IMG/VR virus record: IMGVR_UViG_3300025133_000260
Location: 1-40,739 of that record
From: a virus
DNA length: 40,739 bases
Direction: 5' to 3' (one strand)
Shown: one piece after another, positions 31,500-37,872 of the stretch
Layout: each line of letters starts with the position of its first letter
How positions within the stretch are numbered: position 1 is the stretch's first letter
The notes under the pieces: model-generated
The model's database searches: none
What the model saw: only the letters and a program-made list of their open reading frames with translations
What the model was told of the DNA's origin: nothing
Position numbers and translations under genes: made by a program

Positions 31500-31895
31500 A
31501 TGAGACACGCTATCAGCTACAAAACGGTAGCCTACCGCGAAGGCGCCGCAACACGAGTCACCAGCAGGCGATTGGCCAATGCGACGCGAGCGTTGCGACG
31601 CGAGCGGGAGAAGCGACCGCTATTCGCCGCCCAGCTGGCCCAAGAGCAGGAGACGCCCGAAGCGCGTATTCTGGCGATCGCCACCGCTGCAATAGAGCAA
31701 GAGCAGCGGTTTCGCGACCTCGCCGCGAGACACTGGCGAGAAGCACGGGCGCGACTGGCTGCGATGCCAGACGAGAAACGGGCGCAGCTGCTAGCCCTAT
31801 GGGAGACGAGTTTTTGCCCACCAGATGCCAGCTACTTTGCCGACTACACCCGCAACGCTGACAAGATATTGGCGAGGCGAGCCAGGCGCGGTTAG
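31500..31895 (+). CDS. Hypothetical Arg-rich helical protein
   Basis: A 131-residue protein starting MRHAISYKTV. It is almost wholly alpha-helical and Arg/Ala/Glu-rich (TRALRREREKRPLFAAQLAQ, RHWREARARLAAM) and ends RRARRG. There are no visible catalytic motifs. The high charge suggests nucleic-acid or ribosome contact. Start chosen at the box; an upstream ATG at 31386 would put the box inside the gene. Confidence 0.68.
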   Translation: MRHAISYKTVAYREGAATRVTSRRLANATRALRREREKRPLFAAQLAQEQETPEARILAIATAAIEQEQRFRDLAARHWREARARLAAMPDEKRAQLLALWETSFCPPDASYFADYTRNADKILARRARRG

Positions 31896-31904
31896 TCGAG
31901 TCCC

Positions 31905-31945
31905 CCAGCCGCGCGGCGCTGCGATCCAGCAGCGCCTCGCCCTTG
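31905..31945 (+). promoter_or_regulatory. Intergenic stem-loop
   Basis: Inner stem GGCGCTGC with GCAGCGCC around a GATCCA loop. The outer CCAAG/CTTGG is reduced to CCAG and CTTGG. Confidence 0.65.
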
Positions 31946-31954
31946 GCGACTTTG

Positions 31955-31984
31955 CCACACGTACCCCTACCAGGAGTTGAAACG
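31955..31984 (+). promoter_or_regulatory. Gene-start box 6
   Basis: CCACACGTACCCCTACC then AGGAGTTGAAACG before the ATG at 31985. Identical to the box at 35258-35287. Confidence 0.82.
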
Positions 31985-32248
31985 ATGACCAACGCAATCA
32001 CACGCAACGCCCGACGCACCAAGGTGCGGCTAGTTGTCAGTCTGCAACGCGAACTTGGCGACATCGCGAAATTGATCGAGGCTGAGAAGTACGAAGACGC
32101 CTACTATGACCTCGACCACACCGCCGAAGGCGTCAAGACGCTCGACGCGTGGCTACGTGAACGGCTCGACGGATCGCGTCTAGCTTGCCCCGATTGCGGG
32201 CATGTCGAGTGTGACTGTGCCGATCCTATCGTGCCCGATTGCGGTTAG
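31985..32248 (+). CDS. Small helical protein with C-terminal Cys cluster
   Basis: An 87-residue protein starting MTNAITRNAR. The first 60 residues are helical (LVVSLQRELGDIAKLIEAEK). The last 25 contain CPDCGH, ECDCAD and PDCG, a probable zinc-binding cluster. This resembles small zinc-ribbon tails of nucleic-acid-binding proteins. No family recognised. Confidence 0.68.
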   Translation: MTNAITRNARRTKVRLVVSLQRELGDIAKLIEAEKYEDAYYDLDHTAEGVKTLDAWLRERLDGSRLACPDCGHVECDCADPIVPDCG

Positions 32249-32256
32249 CCGAGCCC

Positions 32257-32303
32257 CCAAGCCGAGAGGCGCCAGGCGTAGCACCCCGGCGCCTCGCCCT
32301 TGG
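32257..32303 (+). promoter_or_regulatory. Intergenic stem-loop, CCAAG/CTTGG type
   Basis: Outer CCAAG with CTTGG and inner GAGGCGCC with GGCGCCTC, 8 bp perfect, around a 15-base loop. The loop is nearly the same as in the stem-loop at 30965-31011. Confidence 0.7.
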
Positions 32304-32311
32304 CGACTTTG

Positions 32312-32345
32312 CCACACGTACCCCTACCCCCGAGGACTTGAAACG
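32312..32345 (+). promoter_or_regulatory. Gene-start box 7
   Basis: CCACACGTACCCCTACC then CCCGAGGACTTGAAACG before the ATG at 32346. It has the same GAGGACTTGAAACG variant as box 4. Confidence 0.8.
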
Positions 32346-32717
32346 ATGACGAACGAACGAAACGCGAGATTCTGGGTACTTTGGAATGGCCAGCATACGA
32401 AAATCACGCTGCGGCCAAATCAAGCCTTGACGATGCACCAGAGCGCCCCGACCGACGAGGGTTGGAGCAGCGAGACGCAGACGTACCGACTTGAAGACGG
32501 AACGGTCTATTGTGAACTCACAAGCGACGGGCGCGACTGCGACGGGCGCTTGAGCAGCGCCGCAGACTTTCTTTGCCCCGTCGGCGATCTGCGACTGCAG
32601 ACCCGCACCCAGTTGATCGGTGACTACATCGACGGCGCCGAGCAAATCAGCGTACCAGTTTGGGACAAAGAAGGCTCCCGCCAACGCGACTACAGCGCCG
32701 AGGCTTGCGGCTACTAA
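32346..32717 (+). CDS. Hypothetical early protein
   Basis: A 123-residue protein starting MTNERNARFW. It is a mixed alpha-beta protein with VLWNGQHTKITLRPNQAL and SSETQTYRLEDGTVYCELTS stretches reading as a beta sheet, then SVPVWDKEGSRQRD, ending EACGY. Several Asp and Cys residues are present but in no clear motif. No family recognised. Confidence 0.68.
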   Translation: MTNERNARFWVLWNGQHTKITLRPNQALTMHQSAPTDEGWSSETQTYRLEDGTVYCELTSDGRDCDGRLSSAADFLCPVGDLRLQTRTQLIGDYIDGAEQISVPVWDKEGSRQRDYSAEACGY

Positions 32718-32722
32718 CCGCC

Positions 32723-32755
32723 CGCCAACGTACCGCCAACCACCCACCAACCGAG
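32723..32755 (+). repeat. 11-bp tandem repeats, cluster 5
   Basis: CGCCAACGTAC, CGCCAACCACC and CACCAACCGAG fill the gap between two early genes, in place of the usual stem-loop. The last unit runs into the GAGGACCGAAACG start box. Confidence 0.65.
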
Positions 32756-32765
32756 GACCGAAACG
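32750..32765 (+). promoter_or_regulatory. Gene-start box 8 (short form)
   Basis: ACCGAGGACCGAAACG before the ATG at 32766. The CACACGTACCCC part is missing. Confidence 0.65.
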
Positions 32766-32954
32766 ATGACGCAGCAATTTCTAAACGCAGCAACCGGCGC
32801 CCTAGTCGAAGCAATCGACGGCGCGACGTTGGCCGAGTTGAAAGCCGCCAAGAGCCAGGCGCACGACAACTCGCAAGACTTTGCACTACCTGCCAGCGAG
32901 CGCCGCCTATGGGGCGACCTCCGGCAGCTGATCACCTCGCACATCAACCGCTAA
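32766..32954 (+). CDS. Small hypothetical early protein
   Basis: A 62-residue protein starting MTQQFLNAAT. Two amphipathic helices (ALVEAIDGATLAELKAAKSQ and RRLWGDLRQLITSHIN) suggest a helical hairpin. No motif or family is recognised. It is preceded by repeat cluster 5 and a short start box. Confidence 0.65.
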   Translation: MTQQFLNAATGALVEAIDGATLAELKAAKSQAHDNSQDFALPASERRLWGDLRQLITSHINR

Positions 32955-32967
32955 GAGCGCGAGCAGT

Positions 32968-33004
32968 CAAGCCGCGAGGCGTTCCCGCGAACGCCTCGCC
33001 CTTG
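32968..33004 (+). promoter_or_regulatory. Intergenic stem-loop
   Basis: Inner GAGGCGTTC with GAACGCCTC, 9 bp perfect, with a CCGC loop. Outer CAAG with CTTG. The arm sequences differ from those at 32257-32303, yet pairing is kept. Confidence 0.7.
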
Positions 33005-33017
33005 ACCACTTCCGCAA

Positions 33018-33038
33018 CCCGTACCAGGGGATGAAACG
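33018..33038 (+). promoter_or_regulatory. Gene-start box 9
   Basis: CCCGTACCAGGGG then ATGAAACG directly before the ATG at 33039. The usual CAGGAGTTGAAACG is changed to CAGGGGATGAAACG. Confidence 0.7.
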
Positions 33039-34103
33039 ATGAAAGCAGACAGCGACCACTACGCGCCCCAACCGTTGGAGCGTTACACCGTTGGCCCGCA
33101 CGAACTGATCAGGTTCGGCGGCTTGCGGCCCGTCCCGCTTGGCCGAGTCCGTTCGCTTGCTGCGACGATCCAGCCGCGAGACTACCCGCGACCAACGCAC
33201 GACCGCCAGCGGCTAACGTTTGCGATCGGCGGCGGGACCGACAGCACCGCCATGATATTGGCGGCGCACGATCGAGGCATACGCCCCGACCTGTTGACGC
33301 TGGCCGACACCGGGAGCGAACGCCCCGCCACCTATCGATTTGTCAGCCAGATATTGCAGCCGCTCTTGGAACGGCTCGACTGGCCCCCGCTGGTAATCGT
33401 CCGCAGGCGTTGCCCGATCGCGGGACACCGCAGCTATTTTGAGCAGCTATGGTCAACAGAGCAGCTGCCAAGCCCCGCGTTCCCCCGCAAGGGCACAGGG
33501 CGAGCGCTTCACAGCTGCAGCGACAGTTGGAAGGTAAAGCCGCAGCGAGCCTACCAAGCCGCGCTAGGATGGCTTTGGGACTACGACCACGCTCAGGCAA
33601 TCCAGGCGATCGGCTTTGACGCCGACGAAGTACACACCCGCAAGGGCGCTGGCCAAGTGGTCGAGGGTATCGGGTTTGACGTTGGCGAAGTCAACGAACG
33701 CGCGAGCCTACGCTATGGCGTGGACAATTGCACCGATTATCGCCAGTGGTACCCGTTGGCCGATTGGGGAATGAGCCGCGCCGATTGCATGGCGTTGATC
33801 GCCGAACACGGCTTGCCCCAGCCCGGCAAGAGCGCCTGCTTTTTCTGCCCTGTCAGCAAACTATGCGAAGTCGCGACGATGGGCGACGACGCCCGCGCCG
33901 CCGCTCGCGAATTAGAGACGCGATACCAGGACGGCAAGAACTACCAGGGCGCCACCAAGGGCCTAGCGATTGACAAGACTTGGGACCAGTGGCAGGAGAC
34001 CGGGACCATCAAGCCGGGCCTGGGCTTGTTGGCCGAGCCGACACCCGAGCCGACCTATACCGACTTCGCGGCAGCTGCCGACGCGCAGGGCTTGCTGTTC
34101 TAA
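33039..34103 (+). CDS. PAPS-reductase-like ATP pyrophosphatase with clamp motif
   Basis: A 354-residue protein starting MKADSDHYAP. The P-loop-like GGGTDST (64-70) and LADTGSERP (88-96) are the ATP-pyrophosphatase and PAPS-reductase/DndC signatures. Cys at 160 (HSCSD), 267 and 270 (ACFFCPVSKLC) can bind an Fe-S cluster or zinc. Proteins of this group activate or reduce sulfur substrates, and DndC acts in DNA phosphorothioation; phages also carry members of unknown substrate. It ends AQGLLF, a QxxLF clamp-type motif, and is next to a DUF6884-like gene with the same kind of ending. No other Dnd genes are visible, so phosphorothioation is not claimed. Confidence 0.75.
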   Translation: MKADSDHYAPQPLERYTVGPHELIRFGGLRPVPLGRVRSLAATIQPRDYPRPTHDRQRLTFAIGGGTDSTAMILAAHDRGIRPDLLTLADTGSERPATYRFVSQILQPLLERLDWPPLVIVRRRCPIAGHRSYFEQLWSTEQLPSPAFPRKGTGRALHSCSDSWKVKPQRAYQAALGWLWDYDHAQAIQAIGFDADEVHTRKGAGQVVEGIGFDVGEVNERASLRYGVDNCTDYRQWYPLADWGMSRADCMALIAEHGLPQPGKSACFFCPVSKLCEVATMGDDARAAARELETRYQDGKNYQGATKGLAIDKTWDQWQETGTIKPGLGLLAEPTPEPTYTDFAAAADAQGLLF

Positions 34104-34126
34104 CCCGTACCAGAGGACTCGAAACG
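34103..34126 (+). promoter_or_regulatory. Gene-start box 10
   Basis: ACCCGTACCAG then AGGACTCGAAACG before the ATG at 34127. The box starts within the previous gene's stop codon and there is no stem-loop, so these two genes form a tight pair. Confidence 0.75.
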
Positions 34127-34630
34127 ATGACACACCAACGCACACTTTGCCTAGTCGCTTGCAGCGCCACCAAGGGCGCCGCTGGCCCCGCTCGCGAGCT
34201 TTACACTGGCCCGCTATTCCAGGCAGCCAGACGCCACGCAGAGGCGCGAGGCTATCACTGGCGGATTCTGTCAGCCAAGCACGGCTTGCTGCGGCCTGAT
34301 GCCGTCGTGCTGCCCTACGATCAGCGACTAGAGAAGGGGCGCGAAGGCGCGAAGGCCGACACCTGGGGGCGCACGCTGGTGAAGCCTTCGCTTTGCTGGC
34401 TCGCCCGCACGGAGCAGATCGATCGCGTGATATGGTTCGCGGGCGCCGACTACCGCGACGCGTTGCACGGTTGGCGGCGCTGCCACGACATCGAGACGCG
34501 CCGCGCTTGGATACCGTGCAGCTGCGGCGCGCGAGTAGTCCACGAGTACCCGCTGGCGGGCTTGGCGATCGGCCAGCAACTGGGTTGGTTCAAGCAACGG
34601 CGAGAGGACGCGCAAACGTTGCTGTTTTGA
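34127..34630 (+). CDS. DUF6884-like protein with clamp motif
   Basis: A 167-residue protein starting MTHQRTLCLV. The order VACSATK (10-16), PARELYTGPLF (21-31), ILSAKHGLL (47-55), PYDQ and YR..L..W fits the DUF6884 pattern (C..K, LY...F, SA.HGLL, PYD). DUF6884 is similar in pattern to a domain next to archaeosine transglycosylases and has been discussed with 7-deazaguanine DNA modification; I am not sure of that link. It ends AQTLLF. It is fused in context to the PAPS-reductase-like gene by a box overlapping its stop. DNA base modification is a hypothesis only. Confidence 0.68.
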   Translation: MTHQRTLCLVACSATKGAAGPARELYTGPLFQAARRHAEARGYHWRILSAKHGLLRPDAVVLPYDQRLEKGREGAKADTWGRTLVKPSLCWLARTEQIDRVIWFAGADYRDALHGWRRCHDIETRRAWIPCSCGARVVHEYPLAGLAIGQQLGWFKQRREDAQTLLF

Positions 34631-34651
34631 CCGACCAGGGCGCACCGTCGC

Positions 34652-34688
34652 CCACTTGCCGCGCTTGATCGCCAGGCGCAGCAAGTGG
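34652..34688 (+). promoter_or_regulatory. Intergenic stem-loop
   Basis: CCACTTGC pairs with GCAAGTGG around a 21-base loop. A second small hairpin, TGGCCA-ACGC-TGGCCA, follows at 34686-34701. Confidence 0.55.
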
Positions 34689-34703
34689 CCAACGCTGGCC
34701 AGA

Positions 34704-34730
34704 CACCCCTACCCCTACGGAGTTGAAACG
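34704..34730 (+). promoter_or_regulatory. Gene-start box 11
   Basis: CACCCCTACCCCTACGGAG then TTGAAACG before the ATG at 34731. Confidence 0.75.
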
Positions 34731-35198
34731 ATGACGAGACTTGAAAAAATGATCGCCCAACGGCTAAGCGCCGCCGTCGAGTTGATCGCAGACGCCCGCA
34801 AACTGGCGGCCAATGGCGACGACCAGCAACGCGCCGACGACTTGACAGAGTTGGCCGGACGCGCCCAAACGCTGGCGATCAGGAACGGCGCCCCCCAGCG
34901 AGTTGACGAAGACCCCGCCTTGATTGCAATTCGCGACGTTGGCCAAGCGATCGGGCTGGACATCGGACTAGACGCCGCCGCCCTATACGAGCAGCTGACC
35001 GAAGACGAGCGCGAGCGGTTCGCAGACTTCGAGGGGACGCACCAACGGTATCGCCTCGCCAAGCTGTTGACGGTGACAGTCGTCAACAGCGGACGAGTCG
35101 AACGCCAATTCGGCGCACCAGTCAACACGCCCGAGCAGAAGCGAAACGCCCGCGAGGCGAAACGGCTCGAACGCGTACGCCTTCGCCCCAGCAACTAG
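34731..35198 (+). CDS. Hypothetical helical early protein
   Basis: A 155-residue protein starting MTRLEKMIAQ. It is strongly helical and Ala/Arg/Glu-rich (QRLSAAVELIADARKLA, DDLTELAGRAQTLAI, LYEQLTEDERERFADFEG) and basic at the C-terminus (REAKRLERVRLRP). It has no Cys and no motif. Unknown function. It is the longest all-helical protein of the array. Confidence 0.65.
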   Translation: MTRLEKMIAQRLSAAVELIADARKLAANGDDQQRADDLTELAGRAQTLAIRNGAPQRVDEDPALIAIRDVGQAIGLDIGLDAAALYEQLTEDERERFADFEGTHQRYRLAKLLTVTVVNSGRVERQFGAPVNTPEQKRNAREAKRLERVRLRPSN

Positions 35199-35206
35199 CC
35201 GAGGCC

Positions 35207-35249
35207 CCAAGCCGCAGGGCGCTGCGATCCAGCAGCGCCCCGCCCTTGG
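35207..35249 (+). promoter_or_regulatory. Intergenic stem-loop, CCAAG/CTTGG type
   Basis: Outer CCAAG with CTTGG. Inner GGGCGCTGC with GCAGCGCCC, 9 bp perfect, with loop GATCCA. The stem at 31905-31945 has a matching loop but a different first pair, kept complementary. Confidence 0.72.
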
Positions 35250-35257
35250 CGACTTTG

Positions 35258-35287
35258 CCACACGTACCCCTACCAGGAGTTGAAACG
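35258..35287 (+). promoter_or_regulatory. Gene-start box 12
   Basis: CCACACGTACCCCTACC then AGGAGTTGAAACG before the ATG at 35288. Confidence 0.82.
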
Positions 35288-35845
35288 ATGAGACACGGCA
35301 CGAAAACGATCGTAATCACGACGCCCGCAGCAGCTGACGCGATGCTAGCCCACCTGGAGCAATGCGAGCAGTCCGCGCGAGTCGACGACTACGCCAGCGA
35401 ACGCGCAAAGCCGATCAAGTGGCTCGACTGTACTTGTTGCGGCGGCGGCCTACAGGGGCGCGATTGGTGGAATCAAGAGCCCGGCTATGGACTCTGCGAC
35501 GACTGCGCGCCGCGTTGCTGCGGACCAATCGCAGCTGGCGAAGAGTCATCAACGTATGGCGTCGCCGGGATTCACTACCTCATCACGAAGGCCGAACGCG
35601 ACAACCCGCCGCTATGCGAGGATCGAGGCGAACCGCTCTACGGAATCGATGAGCGGTTGCGGATCGAATACGACGGGTTTGTCTACTGGAAAGGGCGACA
35701 GATCGAACACTACGACGGGTCAGCCTTGCACGACACCGACCAGAACAAGAGCGGAGCGCGCGAGCTAATCCAGCGGTGCGAGACGATCGAAGCGAGAGGG
35801 GAAGAGGTTAACACAACGTCGGTGATTTGGCGTTGGGAAGGCTAA
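35288..35845 (+). CDS. Hypothetical Cys-rich early protein
   Basis: A 185-residue protein starting MRHGTKTIVI. A Cys cluster DCTCCGGG near residue 50, then GLCDDCAPRCCG near 75, can bind zinc as a double knuckle. The following GVAGIHYLI, RLRIEYDGFVYWKGRQIE and EEVNTTSVIWRW read as a beta-rich domain. No family recognised. It could be a nucleic-acid-binding protein. Confidence 0.68.
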   Translation: MRHGTKTIVITTPAAADAMLAHLEQCEQSARVDDYASERAKPIKWLDCTCCGGGLQGRDWWNQEPGYGLCDDCAPRCCGPIAAGEESSTYGVAGIHYLITKAERDNPPLCEDRGEPLYGIDERLRIEYDGFVYWKGRQIEHYDGSALHDTDQNKSGARELIQRCETIEARGEEVNTTSVIWRWEG

Positions 35846-35860
35846 CACCCGTGCGAGCTT

Positions 35861-35898
35861 CCAAGCCGCGACGCGCCACGGCGGCGCGTTGCCCTTGG
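35861..35898 (+). promoter_or_regulatory. Intergenic stem-loop, CCAAG/CTTGG type
   Basis: Outer CCAAG with CTTGG. Inner GCGACGCGCC with GGCGCGTTGC, 10 pairs including one G-U, around a five-base loop. Confidence 0.68.
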
Positions 35899-35918
35899 CC
35901 GCTTCCACTCTGGACGCG

Positions 35919-35950
35919 CCACACGTACCCACTTTGAAAGGTTTGAAACG
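35919..35950 (+). promoter_or_regulatory. Gene-start box 13
   Basis: CCACACGTACCCACTTTG then AAAGGTTTGAAACG before the ATG at 35951. AAAGG replaces AGGAG, but GAAACG and CACACGTACCC are kept. Confidence 0.75.
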
Positions 35951-36427
35951 ATGACGAACGAACACACGCCGCTCAGCTGGTTCGAGGCTTGCAAGAAGGC
36001 CGCCGAGAATTACCGCGCCGGACGCTTCGAGCTTTACCCGATCACCCACGAGGCGTATTGGTGGGGCTTAGGTTGCGTTCCGCCAGCGATCCAGAAAGGC
36101 GGCGCGTTCTTGTGCGGCGAGCCCTACACGCACACGATCGACGAGCAAGGGCGCGAGCGAGGCGTCTACGCCTACGCCGCTGAATTGTCCGAGGGGAAAT
36201 ACTACGGCGGCGCGTTGCTGACGATCCCCCAGGCGCGAGCGCTGACCGGCGCGGAGTTGTGGGCGGCGATCGACGCGCCGATATTGGCCGCGATCATCGC
36301 CAGGCGCGACGGGCGGGCGCTGGAGGCGTTCTGTATTACTCGCACGCACGCGAAGGTGATTGCAGCCGCCAAGGCGGGAGGAATCGACGGCGGCGAGCTT
36401 GACGAGCAGCTGCAAGCGATCAGCTGA
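35951..36427 (+). CDS. Hypothetical early protein, possibly DUF1419-like
   Basis: A 158-residue protein starting MTNEHTPLSW. The N-terminal part has YPITHEAYWWGLGCVPPAIQ and GGAFLCGEPYTH, a W..L..PP......F..GE pattern loosely resembling plasmid DUF1419 proteins, then YYGGALLTIPQAR and helices (AELWAAIDAPILAAIIAR). The resemblance is weak and unconfirmed. Function unknown. Confidence 0.65.
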   Translation: MTNEHTPLSWFEACKKAAENYRAGRFELYPITHEAYWWGLGCVPPAIQKGGAFLCGEPYTHTIDEQGRERGVYAYAAELSEGKYYGGALLTIPQARALTGAELWAAIDAPILAAIIARRDGRALEAFCITRTHAKVIAAAKAGGIDGGELDEQLQAIS

Positions 36428-36447
36428 CCGCCACGCGTAGCAACCCC

Positions 36448-36474
36448 ACGGGCGCCGCGATCGGCGGCGCCCGT
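36448..36474 (+). promoter_or_regulatory. Intergenic stem-loop
   Basis: ACGGGCGCCGC with GCGGCGCCCGT, 11 bp perfect, with loop GATCG. Confidence 0.65.
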
Positions 36475-36489
36475 CGATGTTCCTATTCG

Positions 36490-36512
36490 CACCACTTTGA
36501 AAGGTTGAAACG
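36490..36512 (+). promoter_or_regulatory. Gene-start box 14
   Basis: CACCACTTTG then AAAGGTTGAAACG before the ATG at 36513. It shares the AAAGG variant with box 13. Confidence 0.72.
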
Positions 36513-36932
36513 ATGAGACTAGAGCAACGCGAAGCGTACAACGCACGGCGGGACCACATGAGCTACCCGCCGATCCCAGACGCCACCGAGTTCCAGAATC
36601 AACGCCCGCCCTACGACCGCGAGCCCGTAACCGTTCACGGTTGGCAATGGTCGACGACGTTCGGCAAATGGTCGGCGCTGGTCACGTTCAAGAACGGTTG
36701 GCGCGGCTTCACCTACCCCGACCACGCCGAGAAGCACGACGGCGCGAGGTATATCGTTGGCGTGACGATCGGACGCAAGGACCGCGACAGCGGACAATAC
36801 CAAGTTCAGGCATGGGACCAGCACGGCAAACGCTGGCCGGACGCGGACTATTTCACCGACGACCGCGAAGACGCCCACGCGACAGCTGACGCAATGATTA
36901 TGGATTCTCTCGCCCAACAGCAAGGAGCGTAA
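36513..36932 (+). CDS. Hypothetical early protein
   Basis: A 139-residue protein starting MRLEQREAYN. The middle (VHGWQWSTTFGKWSALVTFK, NGWRGFTYPDH) and YIVGVTIGRKDRDSGQYQVQ suggest a five-strand sheet. The C-terminus is helical (EDAHATADAMIMDSL). No motif or family recognised. The following gene starts three bases after its stop, with its ribosome site inside this gene. Confidence 0.65.
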   Translation: MRLEQREAYNARRDHMSYPPIPDATEFQNQRPPYDREPVTVHGWQWSTTFGKWSALVTFKNGWRGFTYPDHAEKHDGARYIVGVTIGRKDRDSGQYQVQAWDQHGKRWPDADYFTDDREDAHATADAMIMDSLAQQQGA

Positions 36933-36934
36933 CG
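36921..36934 (+). promoter_or_regulatory. Gene-start box 15 (diverged)
   Basis: CAAGGAGCGTAACG before the ATG at 36935. TAACG replaces GAAACG, and the box sits in the end of the previous gene. Confidence 0.5.
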
Positions 36935-37267
36935 ATGCGCACACCAACCACAACCGACGCCCGCGAAGGCTTTGCCGCCCTCGCTGAGTTGATCGTCAGC
37001 CGCAACACCGCCGAAGGGTTCGCCACCAGCACGGGCGCCACACGGCGAGACGTTGAGCCTAGCGAGTTTATGCTGATGGCTTGCAACGACACTGAGCAGC
37101 AGTACAAGCACCGCCAGACGCGAAACTACGTCTACTTACGGCGATCGATCCCAGGCGACGCGTGGCGGCTCCACGTCGCCGCGACGCGTCACGCGTTCAA
37201 CCAAGGCGAGTTTGACGCCCCGCCCACGTTGGCCGAACTTGAAGCACTACTATCAATCAAGGAGTAG
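36935..37267 (+). CDS. Hypothetical early protein
   Basis: A 110-residue protein starting MRTPTTTDAR. It is helical and charged with EGFAALAELIVSRNTA, RRDVEPSEFMLMACND, and YVYLRRSIPGDAWRLHVAATRH near residue 66. Its start follows the previous gene by three bases, so the two are coupled. No family recognised. Confidence 0.63.
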   Translation: MRTPTTTDAREGFAALAELIVSRNTAEGFATSTGATRRDVEPSEFMLMACNDTEQQYKHRQTRNYVYLRRSIPGDAWRLHVAATRHAFNQGEFDAPPTLAELEALLSIKE

Positions 37268-37279
37268 CCCCACCCCGCA

Positions 37280-37304
37280 CCCGTTCCCCAAATGGCGGGA
37301 CGGG
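37280..37304 (+). promoter_or_regulatory. Intergenic stem-loop
   Basis: CCCGTTCCC with GGGACGGG, with one bulged T, around an 8-base loop. Confidence 0.5.
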
Positions 37305-37324
37305 CGCGGCGCTGGCGTTATTTT

Positions 37325-37348
37325 CACCCCTACCCAAGGAGCGACACG
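37325..37348 (+). promoter_or_regulatory. Gene-start box 16 (diverged)
   Basis: CACCCCTACCCAAGGAG then CGACACG before the ATG at 37349. GACACG replaces GAAACG. Confidence 0.55.
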
Positions 37349-37822
37349 ATGAACGAGCGACAATTCTTAGGCGAACTCCGCGCACGCTGGACCGCCGCAC
37401 GGACTGAGTCGGAACAGGCGGGCGGCGGCATGATCGGCGTGATGGTCGATACCGGGCTCGTTGCCTGGATCGACGACCAGCTGCACGCCAACCCCGAGCC
37501 TCGCAAGGGCGAGACGATGCAAGCCGCCCGCGATCGGATGCGAGAGACGCTTGTGTGCTGGCATATGGACGAGGTCACCGACAGGGACGAAGCAGGAGTG
37601 TACGCCGATCGGTTTCTAGCGAGGCTGGCCAGCGAGGGGCTTAGTATCGTGGACGGCGGGACAATGGGCGAAATCGCACACACGCTCGACCGATACGATA
37701 CCGAGGTCAAACCACTGCGGACGGCGGCGGACGGCGGCGAGGCGTACGACAAGGCGTATAACGTCCTGCTAGAAGGATTGCACGGACAATGCGCCATTTT
37801 GTGTAGCACGGGAAGCGAATAA
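37349..37822 (+). CDS. Hypothetical early protein
   Basis: A 157-residue protein starting MNERQFLGEL. It has GMIGVMVDTGLVAWIDDQ, MRETLVCWHMDEVTDRDE, RFLARLASEGLSIVDGG and a C-terminal DKAYNVLLEGLHGQCAIL segment. The alternation of helices and short strands, with conserved-looking Asp and Gly, suggests a small globular protein. No family recognised. It lies between two stem-loop-bearing gaps. Confidence 0.63.
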   Translation: MNERQFLGELRARWTAARTESEQAGGGMIGVMVDTGLVAWIDDQLHANPEPRKGETMQAARDRMRETLVCWHMDEVTDRDEAGVYADRFLARLASEGLSIVDGGTMGEIAHTLDRYDTEVKPLRTAADGGEAYDKAYNVLLEGLHGQCAILCSTGSE

Positions 37823-37847
37823 CTACTATAGTCACGGATGAACAACC

Positions 37848-37872
37848 TACCCACGTACCAGGAGCTGAAACG
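37848..37872 (+). promoter_or_regulatory. Gene-start box 17
   Basis: TACCCACGTACC then AGGAGCTGAAACG before the ATG at 37873. It is preceded by a TATAGT that has no clear -35. Confidence 0.75.
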
